A DNA stretch of 64,000 nucleotides from assembly GCA_964449325.1 (NCBI GenBank), contig CAYUYJ010000003.1, positions 180,829 to 244,828 on the forward strand, given 5' to 3'. Positions 52,070 to 60,750 of this stretch are shown one piece after another (the stretch's first letter is position 1; every line of letters starts with the position of its first letter). Source of the DNA: RGIG3002 sp964449325 (GTDB lineage Bacteria > Bacillota > Clostridia > Lachnospirales > Lachnospiraceae). The translations under genes were made by a program, and so were the position numbers. The notes below the pieces were generated by a model, which saw only the letters and a list, made by a program, of their open reading frames with translations, searched no databases and had not been told where the DNA came from.

Positions 52070-52105
52070 GCCCTGAAATAACAGCAATGTTATTTCAGGG
52101 CTTTT
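52070..52105 (+). terminator. Terminator of the FMN riboswitch
   Basis: A perfect 13-bp hairpin (52070-52082 with 52089-52101) is followed by TTTT. It is the expression platform, formed when FMN is bound. TATGTAATA follows directly at 52108. Confidence 0.9.
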
Positions 52106-52138
52106 GTTATGTAATAAAACGGATAACAGGAGGTAGTT

Positions 52139-53233
52139 ATGCAGGATGAAAGGTATATGCGCCGTGCATTAGAGCTTGCCGAAAAGGGGGCAGGACATGT
52201 CAATCCGAATCCCATGGTGGGAGCAGTGATTGTAAAGGATGGTAAGATTATTGGCGAAGGGTATCATCAAAAGTACGGGGAACTGCATGCGGAGCGGAAT
52301 GCATTGCTAAATTGCAAAGAGTCACCGGAGGGGGCAGATTTATATGTGACTTTAGAACCGTGTTGTCATTATGGAAAAACTCCGCCCTGTACGGAGGCGA
52401 TTATAGAGAACAAAATCAGACGGGTTATCGTTGGTTCTTTAGACAGTAATCCTCTTGTGGCAGGAAAAGGGATACAAATTTTGAAGGAAGCCGGAATCCG
52501 GGTAACGGAAGGTGTGCTTCGGAAAGAATGTGACAAACAAAACCGCATCTTTTTTCACTTTATGAAAACAAGACAGCCCTTTGTGATGATGAAATATGCA
52601 ATGACAATGGACGGAAAGATTGCGACATACACCGGGGCATCCAAATGGATTACCGGAGAAGAGGCGCGGAAAAAGGTGCAGGAGGACAGAGGAAGGTTTA
52701 TGGCAATTATGGCCGGAATCGGTACGGTACTTGCAGATGACCCGCTTCTAACCTGCAGGCTGGAAGGAAAGAAAAGTCCGATACGGATTATTTGCGATAC
52801 CCATCTGCGGACACCGCTTGATTCAGCACTTGTGAGGACGGCACAAGAGGTTCCTGTTATACTGGCAACTGCCTGTGGGGATGCAGAGAAGAAAAAACCT
52901 TTTTTGGAAGCAGGTTGCCAGGTGTGGGAGCTGCCGCTAAAAGAGGAAGGTATCGATTTACAGATATTGATGCAGCGGTTAGGGGAGAGAAATATTGACA
53001 GTGTGCTGTTAGAGGGTGGCGGTACATTAAACTACGCAGCATTAAAAAGTGGAATTGTAAACAGGGTACAGGCATATATAGCGCCAAAGCTGTTTGGAGG
53101 TGCGGAAGCGAAAACACCGGTAGAAGGAAAAGGTGTCAGTTTGCCGGAGGAAGCGTTCCGATTGGAAAATCCGGAGATTACTGTGATTGGAGAGGATTTT
53201 TTGATAGAGAGTGATGTTGCCGGGATGGTTTGA
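52139..53233 (+). CDS. ribD: Bifunctional pyrimidine deaminase/reductase
   Basis: 364 residues. The N-terminal deaminase has zinc ligands HAERNALL and EPCCHYGKTPPC, and the C-terminal reductase domain follows after about residue 145 (MTMDGKIATYTGASKWITGE). It catalyses two consecutive steps from the GTP cyclohydrolase product. AGGAGG precedes the ATG. First gene of the rib operon. Confidence 0.96.
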   Translation: MQDERYMRRALELAEKGAGHVNPNPMVGAVIVKDGKIIGEGYHQKYGELHAERNALLNCKESPEGADLYVTLEPCCHYGKTPPCTEAIIENKIRRVIVGSLDSNPLVAGKGIQILKEAGIRVTEGVLRKECDKQNRIFFHFMKTRQPFVMMKYAMTMDGKIATYTGASKWITGEEARKKVQEDRGRFMAIMAGIGTVLADDPLLTCRLEGKKSPIRIICDTHLRTPLDSALVRTAQEVPVILATACGDAEKKKPFLEAGCQVWELPLKEEGIDLQILMQRLGERNIDSVLLEGGGTLNYAALKSGIVNRVQAYIAPKLFGGAEAKTPVEGKGVSLPEEAFRLENPEITVIGEDFLIESDVAGMV

Positions 53234-53298
53234 ACGCAGTGATAGAAAGAGAGGATTGAGAAATCAGATCATAGGAAATGAGATAAGGAGAGAAGAAG

Positions 53299-53973
53299 AT
53301 GTTTACAGGAATCATTGAAGAAGTGGGAACGGTGGAAAGAATCAGTCGCACCGGAGTCCATTCGGATCTGGTTATTCGTGCGAACAAGGTATTGGAAGAA
53401 ACCCATATCGGAGACAGTATTGCCGTGAATGGGATTTGCCTCACCGTAACAAAGCTGGGAGCCGGAGTTTTTACTGCGGATGTGATGAATGAAACCTTAA
53501 AGCGAAGCAGCCTGTCCGAAATACGGCCGGGAAATAAAGTGAATCTGGAACGGGCAATGAAAAATGACGGCAGGTTTGGCGGTCATATTGTATCAGGGCA
53601 TGTGGACGGTACGGGAACTATTACACAGATACGAAAGGATGGTATTGCAGTCTGGTATACGGTGGAAACAAAGCCTGAAATTTTACACTATATTGTAGAA
53701 AAAGGTTCCATTGCCATAGACGGTATCAGCCTGACTGTGGCACAGGTGACGGAGAAAAATTTTTCTGTATCGATTATTCCGCATACCGCGAAGGAAACCA
53801 TTCTTTCAGAGAAAAAAACAGGTGATACAGTGAATCTGGAAAATGATATTGTGGGAAAGTATGTGGAACGATTTGTGACAGATGTGTCATATTCTCTATG
53901 CAGGGGTGAAAAGGGAAACAGAGAGTCAAGGGAGGAGAGAGAAAAATGGAAAAATTTGTGTTCAACACTGTAG
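53299..53973 (+). CDS. ribE: Riboflavin synthase, alpha subunit
   Basis: 224 residues. Two similar lumazine-binding halves: MFTGIIEEVGTVERI at the N-terminus and GGHIVSGHVDGTGTI starting the second. It dismutates two 6,7-dimethyl-8-ribityllumazine molecules to riboflavin. Its end overlaps the ribBA start by 28 bases, so translation is coupled. Some authors use ribC for this gene. Confidence 0.95.
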   Translation: MFTGIIEEVGTVERISRTGVHSDLVIRANKVLEETHIGDSIAVNGICLTVTKLGAGVFTADVMNETLKRSSLSEIRPGNKVNLERAMKNDGRFGGHIVSGHVDGTGTITQIRKDGIAVWYTVETKPEILHYIVEKGSIAIDGISLTVAQVTEKNFSVSIIPHTAKETILSEKKTGDTVNLENDIVGKYVERFVTDVSYSLCRGEKGNRESREEREKWKNLCSTL

Positions 53974-55151
53974 AGGAGGCATTGGAGGATTTGCGGCAGG
54001 GAAAAATTATTCTCGTAACGGATGATGAAGACCGGGAAAATGAGGGTGATTTTATCTGTGCGGCAGAGCATGCAACGACGGAAAATGTTAATTTTATGGC
54101 GACCCACGGTAAAGGGCTCATTTGTATGCCGATGAGTCGGGAAATCTGCGAAAGACTTGGTTTTCCGCAAATGGTTGCAGACAATCAGGATAATCATGAA
54201 ACAGCCTTTACAGTGTCTATTGATCATGTAGAAACCACCACCGGAATTTCTGCCGCAGAGCGGGGCATGACCGCCAGAAAATGTGTGGATGAGCAGGCAG
54301 TGCCTTCGGATTTCAGAAGACCGGGTCATATGTTTCCGTTGACAGCAAAGAAAAACGGAGTATTTGAACGGCAGGGACACACGGAGGCGACCGTAGATTT
54401 GATGCGGTTGGCAGGGTTAAAGCCTTGCGGACTGTGCTGTGAAATTATGGAGGAAGACGGCACGATGATGAGAAAGCCCGGGCTGATTGCTTTGGCAAAG
54501 AAATGGAATCTGAAGTTTATTACCATTCAGGCATTGCTGGATTACAGAAAGAAGAAAGATCAGCTTGTGGAACGGGTAGCAGTCGCTAAAATGCCAACGA
54601 AATACGGAGAATTTAGAGCATACGGTTACCGGAACGTGTTAAACGGAGAGCATCATGTGGCACTGGTAAAAGGGGATATCGGAGACGGCAAAAATTTACT
54701 TTGCAGGGTGCATTCGGAATGCCTGACCGGAGATGTGTTCGGTTCTTTGCGGTGTGACTGCGGGCAGCAGTTTGCGGCAGCTATGCAGCAGATTGAAAAG
54801 GAAGGACGAGGGGTTCTTTTGTATATGCGCCAGGAGGGGCGTGGCATCGGGCTGTTGAATAAGCTTCGTGCCTATGAACTTCAGGAGCAGGGGATGGATA
54901 CGCTGGAGGCAAATCTTGCATTGGGTTTTCCGGGAGATTTGCGGGAGTATTATATCGGAGCACAAATTTTAAAGGATTTGGGAATCAAAACCTTACGACT
55001 TTTGACAAACAATCCCGAGAAGGTTTATGGACTCAGTGATTACGGGATGGAAATCGTGGAACGTGTACCGATTCAGATGGAAGCCACGGATTATGACTTG
55101 TTTTATTTGCAGACAAAGCATAAGAAGATGGGACATTATTTATCATATTAA
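53946..55151 (+). CDS. ribBA: 3,4-DHBP synthase / GTP cyclohydrolase II
   Basis: 401 residues. The N-terminal half makes 3,4-dihydroxybutanone 4-phosphate (DDEDRENEGDFICAAE, ERQGHTEATVDL). The C-terminal half opens GTP with zinc ligands in HSECLTGDVFGSLRCDCGQQ, and RQEGRGIGLLNK marks its active site. Both halves look intact. Confidence 0.96.
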   Translation: MEKFVFNTVEEALEDLRQGKIILVTDDEDRENEGDFICAAEHATTENVNFMATHGKGLICMPMSREICERLGFPQMVADNQDNHETAFTVSIDHVETTTGISAAERGMTARKCVDEQAVPSDFRRPGHMFPLTAKKNGVFERQGHTEATVDLMRLAGLKPCGLCCEIMEEDGTMMRKPGLIALAKKWNLKFITIQALLDYRKKKDQLVERVAVAKMPTKYGEFRAYGYRNVLNGEHHVALVKGDIGDGKNLLCRVHSECLTGDVFGSLRCDCGQQFAAAMQQIEKEGRGVLLYMRQEGRGIGLLNKLRAYELQEQGMDTLEANLALGFPGDLREYYIGAQILKDLGIKTLRLLTNNPEKVYGLSDYGMEIVERVPIQMEATDYDLFYLQTKHKKMGHYLSY

Positions 55152-55166
55152 AAGGAGAGAACGAAA

Positions 55167-55634
55167 ATGAAGATTTATGAAGGAAATGTAGTAGCAGCAG
55201 AAAATGTAAAGGTAGGAATTGTAGCAGCAAGATTTAATGAATTTATTGTATCGAAGCTGGTGAGTGGTGCAGTAGACGGTCTGAAACGGCATGATGTGTC
55301 AGAGGACGATATTGAAATTGCATGGGTGCCGGGTGCTTTTGAAATTCCCCTTATTGCATCCAAAATGGCAAAAAGCGGAAAGTATGATGCGGTGATTTGT
55401 CTCGGCGCGGTAATTCGCGGGGCAACCAGCCATTATGATTATGTATGCAGCGAGGTATCGAAGGGAGTTGCTAATGTTTCCTTAAATAGTGACATTCCTG
55501 TCATGTTTGGTGTGCTTACCACAGACACGATTGAGCAGGCAATCGAACGTGCCGGAACAAAAGCCGGAAACAAAGGTTATGATTGTGCGCTTGGGGCAAT
55601 TGAGATGGTGAATCTGATTCGTGAAATCGGGTAA
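55167..55634 (+). CDS. ribH: 6,7-dimethyl-8-ribityllumazine synthase
   Basis: 155 residues, the normal size. VAARFNEFIVSKLVSGA, VPGAFEIPL, CLGAVIRGATSHYDYV and the GYDCALGAIEM segment form the active site. Last gene of the operon. No clear terminator follows. Confidence 0.97.
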   Translation: MKIYEGNVVAAENVKVGIVAARFNEFIVSKLVSGAVDGLKRHDVSEDDIEIAWVPGAFEIPLIASKMAKSGKYDAVICLGAVIRGATSHYDYVCSEVSKGVANVSLNSDIPVMFGVLTTDTIEQAIERAGTKAGNKGYDCALGAIEMVNLIREIG

Positions 55635-55793
55635 CGCCTGAAAATTTAATAATTCTTTAATCTTTCTGCAACTTTTCTGTTAAGAAATGAATCTTATAAT
55701 TAGAGATGAAAATAATGAAAGAAGGTTTTCATAGGAGTATCGTTAGGGGAATATGTGATGGTACAAGGAAAGGTGCAGAAAGGGGAAGTGTCC

Positions 55794-55973
55794 GTGAAAA
55801 AGATTTTGGTAGTAGGTATGATTTTATTGGTCAGCTTTGGAATTGCAGGCTGTGAAAGTAGGATGGAGAGCGGAGAGAGTTCATCCGAGCCGGAATCTTT
55901 TGTGGCACTTCAAAAGGATGAAATCGTGACTTCTGAAAACAGAATCACGGAATTGAAGTGGGAAAAGGAATAA
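55794..55973 (+). CDS. Small lipoprotein
   Basis: 59 residues. A signal peptide ends in a lipobox, FGIAGCES, so the mature protein is only about 40 residues, acidic and Ser-rich. The start is GTG at 55794, after AAAGGGGAAG. Function unknown. Confidence 0.6.
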   Translation: MKKILVVGMILLVSFGIAGCESRMESGESSSEPESFVALQKDEIVTSENRITELKWEKE

Positions 55974-56068
55974 GCCTGAAAAAGGAATAAATAGCTTCCA
56001 CCGAATATACAAAGTTAAGAATCTTCTGTTTCGGGTATCCGGGATGGAAGATTTTCTTATGTAATAAG

Positions 56069-56098
56069 AAAGTGCGCGAGCCAAGTGGCACTTTTTTG
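56069..56098 (+). terminator. Terminator after the small lipoprotein gene
   Basis: AAAGTGC (56069-56075) pairs with GCACTTT (56088-56094), followed by TTTTTT. TATGTAATAAG stands immediately before the stem here (56058). Confidence 0.65.
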
Positions 56099-56113
56099 TT
56101 ATGGCAACGAGGA

Positions 56114-56188
56114 AAAGTCACGTGCTTGCACAAGTGACTTTGACGACTGCTAATCAGAGCGAGATTCGCAGAGCGTATCTCGTCTCTG
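56114..56188. other. Tandem hairpins in non-coding DNA
   Basis: AAAGTCAC (56114-56121) pairs with GTGACTTT (56134-56141) around an inner GTGC/GCAC. Directly after, CAGAGCGAGAT (56155-56165) pairs with ATCTCG-T-CTCTG (56177-56188) with one bulged T. No T-tract follows either, so they are not terminators. They could be a short mobile repeat or a structured RNA. Confidence 0.5.
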
Positions 56189-56242
56189 TTGCGGGAAGAA
56201 ACGGCAGGATGTATGATGAGAAGAAAAGAGGAGGGAAGGATA

Positions 56243-56687
56243 ATGAACTTAAAAAACGGAAAAGAGCTTTTGATAAGGGAAGCAGAACCGGAGGATGCAG
56301 AAAAAATACTGGAATACTTGAATATAGTCGGTGGAGAAAGTGACAATTTGCTTTTTGGAAAAGATGAATTTACTAATACTTTGGAGCAGGAACGGGAATT
56401 TCTAAAAAGCCAGAAAGCAGAAGAGAAGTCACTCATGCTTACCGGATGGATAGCCGGGGAGTTGGCAAGTGTATGTTCTCTTTCCGCACTTACTTTTCGG
56501 GTACGGTGTGCCCATAGAGGCTCGATTGCGGTAAGCTGTAGGAAAAAATTTTGGAATACGGGAGGACAATGAGCATGCAATTGCTTTGTATAAAAAACTT
56601 GGGTTTAAAAAAATCGGATACTATGAAAAGTTTGTAAAGATTCATGGAGAATATTACAATAATTTACTTATGAATCTTTATTTTTAG
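56243..56687 (+). pseudogene. Broken GNAT acetyltransferase gene
   Basis: The start follows GGAGGGAAGGAT. The N-terminal half (LLIREAEPEDAEKILEYL ... HRGSIAVSCRKKFWNTG) is a normal GNAT beginning, then the frame stops at GGQ. The expected end, EDNEHAIALYKKLGFKKIGY, follows in another frame and runs to 56687. About 25-30 codons holding the acetyl-CoA loop appear to be missing at the join near 56565, so the gene has suffered a deletion that also shifted the frame. Confidence 0.75.
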
Positions 56688-56749
56688 AAAACAATCAGAA
56701 AAACACCTTTGCAGTGGAAGACGGTTTTTTGCAATTTTTCAAGGGATGC

Positions 56750-56779
56750 TTGACAAAAACTACCAATCGGTAGTATTGT
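56750..56779 (+). promoter_or_regulatory. Promoter with TetR-type operator
   Basis: TTGACA (56750-56755) and TATTGT (56774-56779) are spaced by 18 bases. Between them ACTACC (56759-56764) and GGTAGT (56769-56774) form an inverted repeat where a repressor would block RNA polymerase. The regulator gene immediately downstream is the likely ligand-responsive repressor. Confidence 0.7.
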
Positions 56780-56800
56780 ACTAACGAAAGGAAATGTGAT

Positions 56801-57418
56801 ATGACAAATAAAGAAAAAATTCTGCTTGCAACTTTAGAGCTTGCTTCCGAAAAAGGATTGGGAACTGTGTCTTTATCGCAGATAGCTAAAAAAGTAGGAA
56901 TACAAAAGGCATCCCTTTATAACCATTTTTCTTCAAAGGATGAGTTGATAGGAGAACTTTATGAATATTTGCGGGAGCAGGCAAAGCGAAAAACGCATAT
57001 AGAAAATACGGATTATGGGGAACTGGTAAAAGGAAAAAGTGCATCAGAAGTGTTGCACATGGTTGTGAAATCCTATGAAGCTATGAACAGAGAAACGAAT
57101 ATGTCCATGTTTTATAAAGTGATTATGTCAGAGTGTGTACGGAATCCGGAAGCCGCGCAGATTATGGTTACAGAAACGGAAAAGATGATACTGGCCACAA
57201 AGCAGTTATTTTATGCCATGCAGATTCATCAGGTTATGAGTTTTGCGGACATTGATATGGCGGCATTTTCTTTTGCCATGGCAATTCATTCCATTATAAA
57301 TTATGGCATAGACAAAGAAGTGGCGAAGGATGGAGACCTAGGAAATCTGTTGGAGGAATACATAGAAGATTTCTGTAAAGTTTATGATACTAAAAACAGA
57401 ACCAATAGTTCGGAATAA
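56801..57418 (+). CDS. TetR/AcrR family regulator
   Basis: 205 residues. The helix-turn-helix is VSLSQIAKKVGIQKASLYNH, followed by FSSKDELIGELY. The C-terminal domain is all helical. It probably represses itself through the palindrome at 56759-56774 and may control the membrane gene 63 bases downstream. Confidence 0.9.
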   Translation: MTNKEKILLATLELASEKGLGTVSLSQIAKKVGIQKASLYNHFSSKDELIGELYEYLREQAKRKTHIENTDYGELVKGKSASEVLHMVVKSYEAMNRETNMSMFYKVIMSECVRNPEAAQIMVTETEKMILATKQLFYAMQIHQVMSFADIDMAAFSFAMAIHSIINYGIDKEVAKDGDLGNLLEEYIEDFCKVYDTKNRTNSSE

Positions 57419-57481
57419 AAGGATTATTGATTCTGTTTTTTTGGAGAAAAAAGTGATATTGCATTTAGAGGAGGATTAGTA

Positions 57482-58135
57482 ATGTCAGAAAACACAAAAA
57501 GAACAATGATTAATAAGCTTGGTATTTTGGGAGTAATCAGTCTGCTGTCTTATACAGCAGCGGTTATTTTTGCACCGATGGCCTATCCCGGGTATAATTG
57601 GATGACACAGGCGGTCAGCGATTTAAGCGCTGAAAATGCTCCGTCAAGACTTTTGTGGGATCAATTGTCTTCTTTGTATGGTTCATGCGGAATTGTTTCA
57701 ATCATGATGGTTTGCGTATATGTGTCTTACAGGAAAATATGGAATAAAATTTTGCGCATGGGAATTTATCTGTTCGCTGCCATGAACTGGGTTTCCGCTG
57801 TAGGATATAAAATGTTTCCCTTGACGGAGAGCGGTTACGTGAATAATTTGCAAAATATCATGCATGTATATGTTGTGACAGGTTTGACAGTACTTTTGTC
57901 TATCGTGTCCCTTGTTCTGATCATGATTGGCGGATATAAGAAAAACACGTGTCGTTCTGTTGCGGTGTTTGCATCTGTTGCATTGTTTATGATGTTTGCG
58001 GGTGCCATCGGAACCGGTGCTGCCCCGAAAGAATACTTCGGTATCTTTGAGCGCTTTAGTGTATTTGCCGCTACAGCTTTTAATGCAGTACTGGGAATGT
58101 ATTTGTTTTTGGGTGAAAAAATAATGAAGATTTAA
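57482..58135 (+). CDS. DUF998 family membrane protein
   Basis: 217 residues with about six membrane segments. MAYPGYNWMTQAVSDLSAEN near the N-terminus is the DUF998 hallmark. Function unknown; it is next to a TetR gene, an arrangement expected for ligand-induced membrane proteins. TTAGAGGAGGATT precedes the ATG. Confidence 0.85.
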   Translation: MSENTKRTMINKLGILGVISLLSYTAAVIFAPMAYPGYNWMTQAVSDLSAENAPSRLLWDQLSSLYGSCGIVSIMMVCVYVSYRKIWNKILRMGIYLFAAMNWVSAVGYKMFPLTESGYVNNLQNIMHVYVVTGLTVLLSIVSLVLIMIGGYKKNTCRSVAVFASVALFMMFAGAIGTGAAPKEYFGIFERFSVFAATAFNAVLGMYLFLGEKIMKI

Positions 58136-58191
58136 TGATTTAAAGTAAAAATGAAGGATTAAGAGGTTGCAGTATTTACAGTTTATGATAG

Positions 58192-58209
58192 AATGTAAGT
58201 GCTTACATT
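58192..58209. promoter_or_regulatory. Palindromic site upstream of the HIT gene
   Basis: AATGTAAG (58192-58199) and CTTACATT (58202-58209) form a perfect palindrome with a 2-base centre, just after a -10-like TATGAT. It could be an operator for the HIT gene 105 bases downstream, or a weak hairpin ending the DUF998 unit. Confidence 0.45.
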
Positions 58210-58313
58210 TTAAAAATATCTCAAAAAGAAAAGGACATTTTTAAAGAAAAAGTAAATTAGAATTACGTCTGTGAAGGTTTCGCAAATACAGACGGAGAAA
58301 GGGAGAGAAGGAA

Positions 58314-58733
58314 ATGAGAGACGAGAACTGTGCATACTGTATGGAAGGGGAACTGGTAGACAAATTTGGTATTAAAATCTGTGAACTGGAGACTTCAAAG
58401 GTATATTTATTCAGGGAACAGAGCCATAAGGGAAGAGTGATTGTAGCACACAAGAAACATGTAGGGGATATGACTGAATTAAGTGAGGAAGAGCGAAATG
58501 CTTATTTTGCGGATATTGCAAGAGTATCTAAGGCTTTGCAGAAGGTTTTCAATCCGGACAAAATCAATTACGGAGCATATGGCGATACAGGTCATCACTT
58601 ACATTTTCATCTGGTGCCAAAGTACAAGGATGAATATGAATGGGGTGGCGTGTTTGCCATGAATCCGGGAGAGAAGCATTTAACCGGGGAAGAATACAGC
58701 GAACTTATAGAGGTAATTAAGGCAGCCATTTAA
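58314..58733 (+). CDS. HIT-family protein
   Basis: 139 residues. The HIT motif is HHLHFHLVPK, and an N-terminal CAYCM suggests the zinc-containing branch. HIT proteins hydrolyse or transfer nucleotidyl groups from compounds such as AMP-lysine or dinucleoside polyphosphates. GAGAGAAGG precedes the ATG. Confidence 0.88.
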   Translation: MRDENCAYCMEGELVDKFGIKICELETSKVYLFREQSHKGRVIVAHKKHVGDMTELSEEERNAYFADIARVSKALQKVFNPDKINYGAYGDTGHHLHFHLVPKYKDEYEWGGVFAMNPGEKHLTGEEYSELIEVIKAAI

Positions 58734-58745
58734 GGCTGTCTTTTT
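58721..58745 (+). terminator. Terminator overlapping the HIT gene end
   Basis: GGCAGCC (58721-58727) pairs with GGCTGTC (58734-58740), followed by TTTTT. The stem includes the last codons and the stop. Confidence 0.75.
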
Positions 58746-58817
58746 CGTGAACCCTTTTTTCAGCTGCGACAATATATAGGTGTAGGATGAAAAAGCTGTG
58801 AGACCACGGAGGACAAA

Positions 58818-59345
58818 ATGACGCGTCAGGAATTTATTATTTTGTTGGAAGAAGAGGGAAAAAGTATCTATTCTTTTTGCCATATGTTAACAGGAGATAA
58901 GGAGGAAACAGATGAGCTTTATCAGGAAACGATGCTATCGGCAACGGGGCACTGCAGTAATATCGATAACTCCGGAAACCCCAAAAGTTATCTGATTTCT
59001 TTATGTCTTGGGATATACAAAAACCAACGAAGAAAACAAATACGCAGGCAGAGGATTGCGCCGGTGAGCGAACTGACAGAGGAACTTTCCGCAGTTTTGA
59101 AAGACGAAAATGCAGTAGTAGAGAAGGAAGTGCTGCGCATGGAAATTTGTAATAAGGTAAGACAGGAAATCAAAGCTTTGCCGGAAAATTTAAGAGTTTC
59201 CGTTTATCTTTTTTATTCGGCACAGCTTTCCGTGGAAGAAATTGCAAAAATGCTGCATATTCCAAAAGGCACAGTGAAAAGCAGACTACATAAAGCAAGA
59301 ATAATCATAAAAGAGAAAATGGAGGATTACGGCTATGAAGGATGA
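58818..59345 (+). CDS. ECF-type RNA polymerase sigma factor
   Basis: 175 residues. Region 2 is seen in FCHMLTGDKEETDELYQETM and region 4 in SVEEIAKMLHIPKGTVKSRL followed by HKARIIIKEK. The start follows ACGGAGGAC. It overlaps the next gene by 11 bases, so the two are made together. Confidence 0.9.
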   Translation: MTRQEFIILLEEEGKSIYSFCHMLTGDKEETDELYQETMLSATGHCSNIDNSGNPKSYLISLCLGIYKNQRRKQIRRQRIAPVSELTEELSAVLKDENAVVEKEVLRMEICNKVRQEIKALPENLRVSVYLFYSAQLSVEEIAKMLHIPKGTVKSRLHKARIIIKEKMEDYGYEG

Positions 59346-60585
59346 GAGAAAAATTGATTTGCTAATAAAAGAAGCTTTGAATCCGGAAATAGCACCGGGG
59401 CGAGAATTGAATGAAAAAATAATTCGTATGTGGGATGAGAAAAATTCCGATCTCCAGACGGGTAATCCGAAATCGGAGAAAGGAAAAAGGGTGACCTATA
59501 TGAAAAATAGAAGAAGAGCATCTATTGCAGCGGCAGTCTGTGTGCTGGCAGTCTCCACAACGGCAGTGGCAGCAGTAAAATATTTGACAAAAGACGAAAT
59601 AATTGATGAAATCGGAAATGAGGAAATTGCGGAAGCCTTTGAGGGCAAAGAAGCGCTGGAAATCAATAAAACGATAGAAGTAGGAGAATACTGCTTTAAG
59701 TTATATGCGGTTGCAACAAAAGAAGAATTGGAAAAAGAAGGACTTCAGAATAACAGTCTTACAAAAGATGGTACTTATGCGGTAATTTCTATTGAAAGAA
59801 GGGACGGAACACCTATGCCTTCTACAAGCAGTGAGGAATATCTCAGTATTGACTTTTTTGTTTCACCGCTCATTCAGGGGTTAGAGCCATGGAAGTATAA
59901 CATAGCATCTATGGGCGGAGGTTTTTCTGAGATAGAAAAGAATGGTGTTCTTTATCGTATCATTGAATGTGATGATATTGCGTTGTTTGCAGACAGAAGA
60001 ATTTATCTTTCTATTACGGATACCTCTTTTTATGAAAAAGAAGCCTATCGTTACAATGAGGCGGACGGAACGATTACACGAAATGAAGAATATAAGGGTA
60101 TCAATGTTTTATTTGATTTGCCGATTGACAAATCAAGAGCAAATGAAGAAAAAGCGGCGGACTACCTTAAGAAATTAGAAGAGACATGGAAAGCGGAGCC
60201 GTTAGAAGACAATGTAGGGGAAAACGGTATTGCAGAAAGCGAAAGCCCGATATTGGATGGTATAGTTTTGGCAGAAAGGGAAAAAGGAAAAAATGTCACA
60301 GGTATCAATGATATACCGATAGAAGATTTGCTTACTTACGCAACATTGGATAAAGACTCTGTAAAAACGGTAACAGTATCAGCAGATGGAATGGGGGAAT
60401 ATACTTATTTTACGGAAGAAGGTGCAGGTGTTTCAGGGGAAACGAATGTAGATATGCTTTTTGAAGACAAGAAGACGGGAACGGTGCTGGAAAGTTATTC
60501 CTTTTCAGATGATGAAGTAGTTTTGGTTGTATTTACGAAGGATGAGACAGGGACAGTAAAGGGAATGCTATATACCATTCGATAA
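59335..60585 (+). CDS. DUF4179-like membrane protein, probable anti-sigma partner
   Basis: 416 residues. A roughly 60-residue cytoplasmic N-terminus is followed by one membrane segment (SIAAAVCVLAVSTTAVAAV) and a large outer domain of about 330 residues. Overlap with the sigma gene makes an anti-sigma role likely. The HxxxCxxC zinc motif of many anti-sigma factors is absent. The outer domain is acidic and has no recognised enzyme motif. Confidence 0.72.
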   Translation: MKDERKIDLLIKEALNPEIAPGRELNEKIIRMWDEKNSDLQTGNPKSEKGKRVTYMKNRRRASIAAAVCVLAVSTTAVAAVKYLTKDEIIDEIGNEEIAEAFEGKEALEINKTIEVGEYCFKLYAVATKEELEKEGLQNNSLTKDGTYAVISIERRDGTPMPSTSSEEYLSIDFFVSPLIQGLEPWKYNIASMGGGFSEIEKNGVLYRIIECDDIALFADRRIYLSITDTSFYEKEAYRYNEADGTITRNEEYKGINVLFDLPIDKSRANEEKAADYLKKLEETWKAEPLEDNVGENGIAESESPILDGIVLAEREKGKNVTGINDIPIEDLLTYATLDKDSVKTVTVSADGMGEYTYFTEEGAGVSGETNVDMLFEDKKTGTVLESYSFSDDEVVLVVFTKDETGTVKGMLYTIR

Positions 60586-60603
60586 AATATGCGGATTAGT
60601 AAA

Positions 60604-60641
60604 GATAGTTAAAGGAGGCGGGGACAACTCCTTTAACTATC
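60604..60641 (+). terminator. Hairpin after the sigma/anti-sigma pair
   Basis: A perfect 14-bp inverted repeat (60604-60617 with 60628-60641) with a 10-base loop. The following bases are only moderately T-rich. Confidence 0.6.
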
Positions 60642-60715
60642 GATTTGATTGATAATCCCTGAAACTGCTTTAGTAATGAAAGAAAATCAATGAAAGAAAA
60701 TCTTTTTTATATAAA

Positions 60716-60744
60716 TTGACTTACTGTTCTTTTTATGCTAAATT
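60716..60744 (+). promoter_or_regulatory. Promoter of the second Rpn gene
   Basis: TTGACT (60716-60721) and TAAATT (60739-60744) are spaced by 17 bases, about 320 bases upstream of the start codon. Confidence 0.65.
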
Positions 60745-60750
60745 CAATTC

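Noticed and set aside
53688..54380. 230-codon open frame antisense to ribE/ribBA
   Set aside because: Overlaps two well-supported genes in a clear operon and has no recognisable domain.
56101..56343. Open frame of 80 codons upstream of the broken GNAT gene
   Set aside because: It runs through the tandem hairpins, lacks a binding site and overlaps the GNAT start in another frame.
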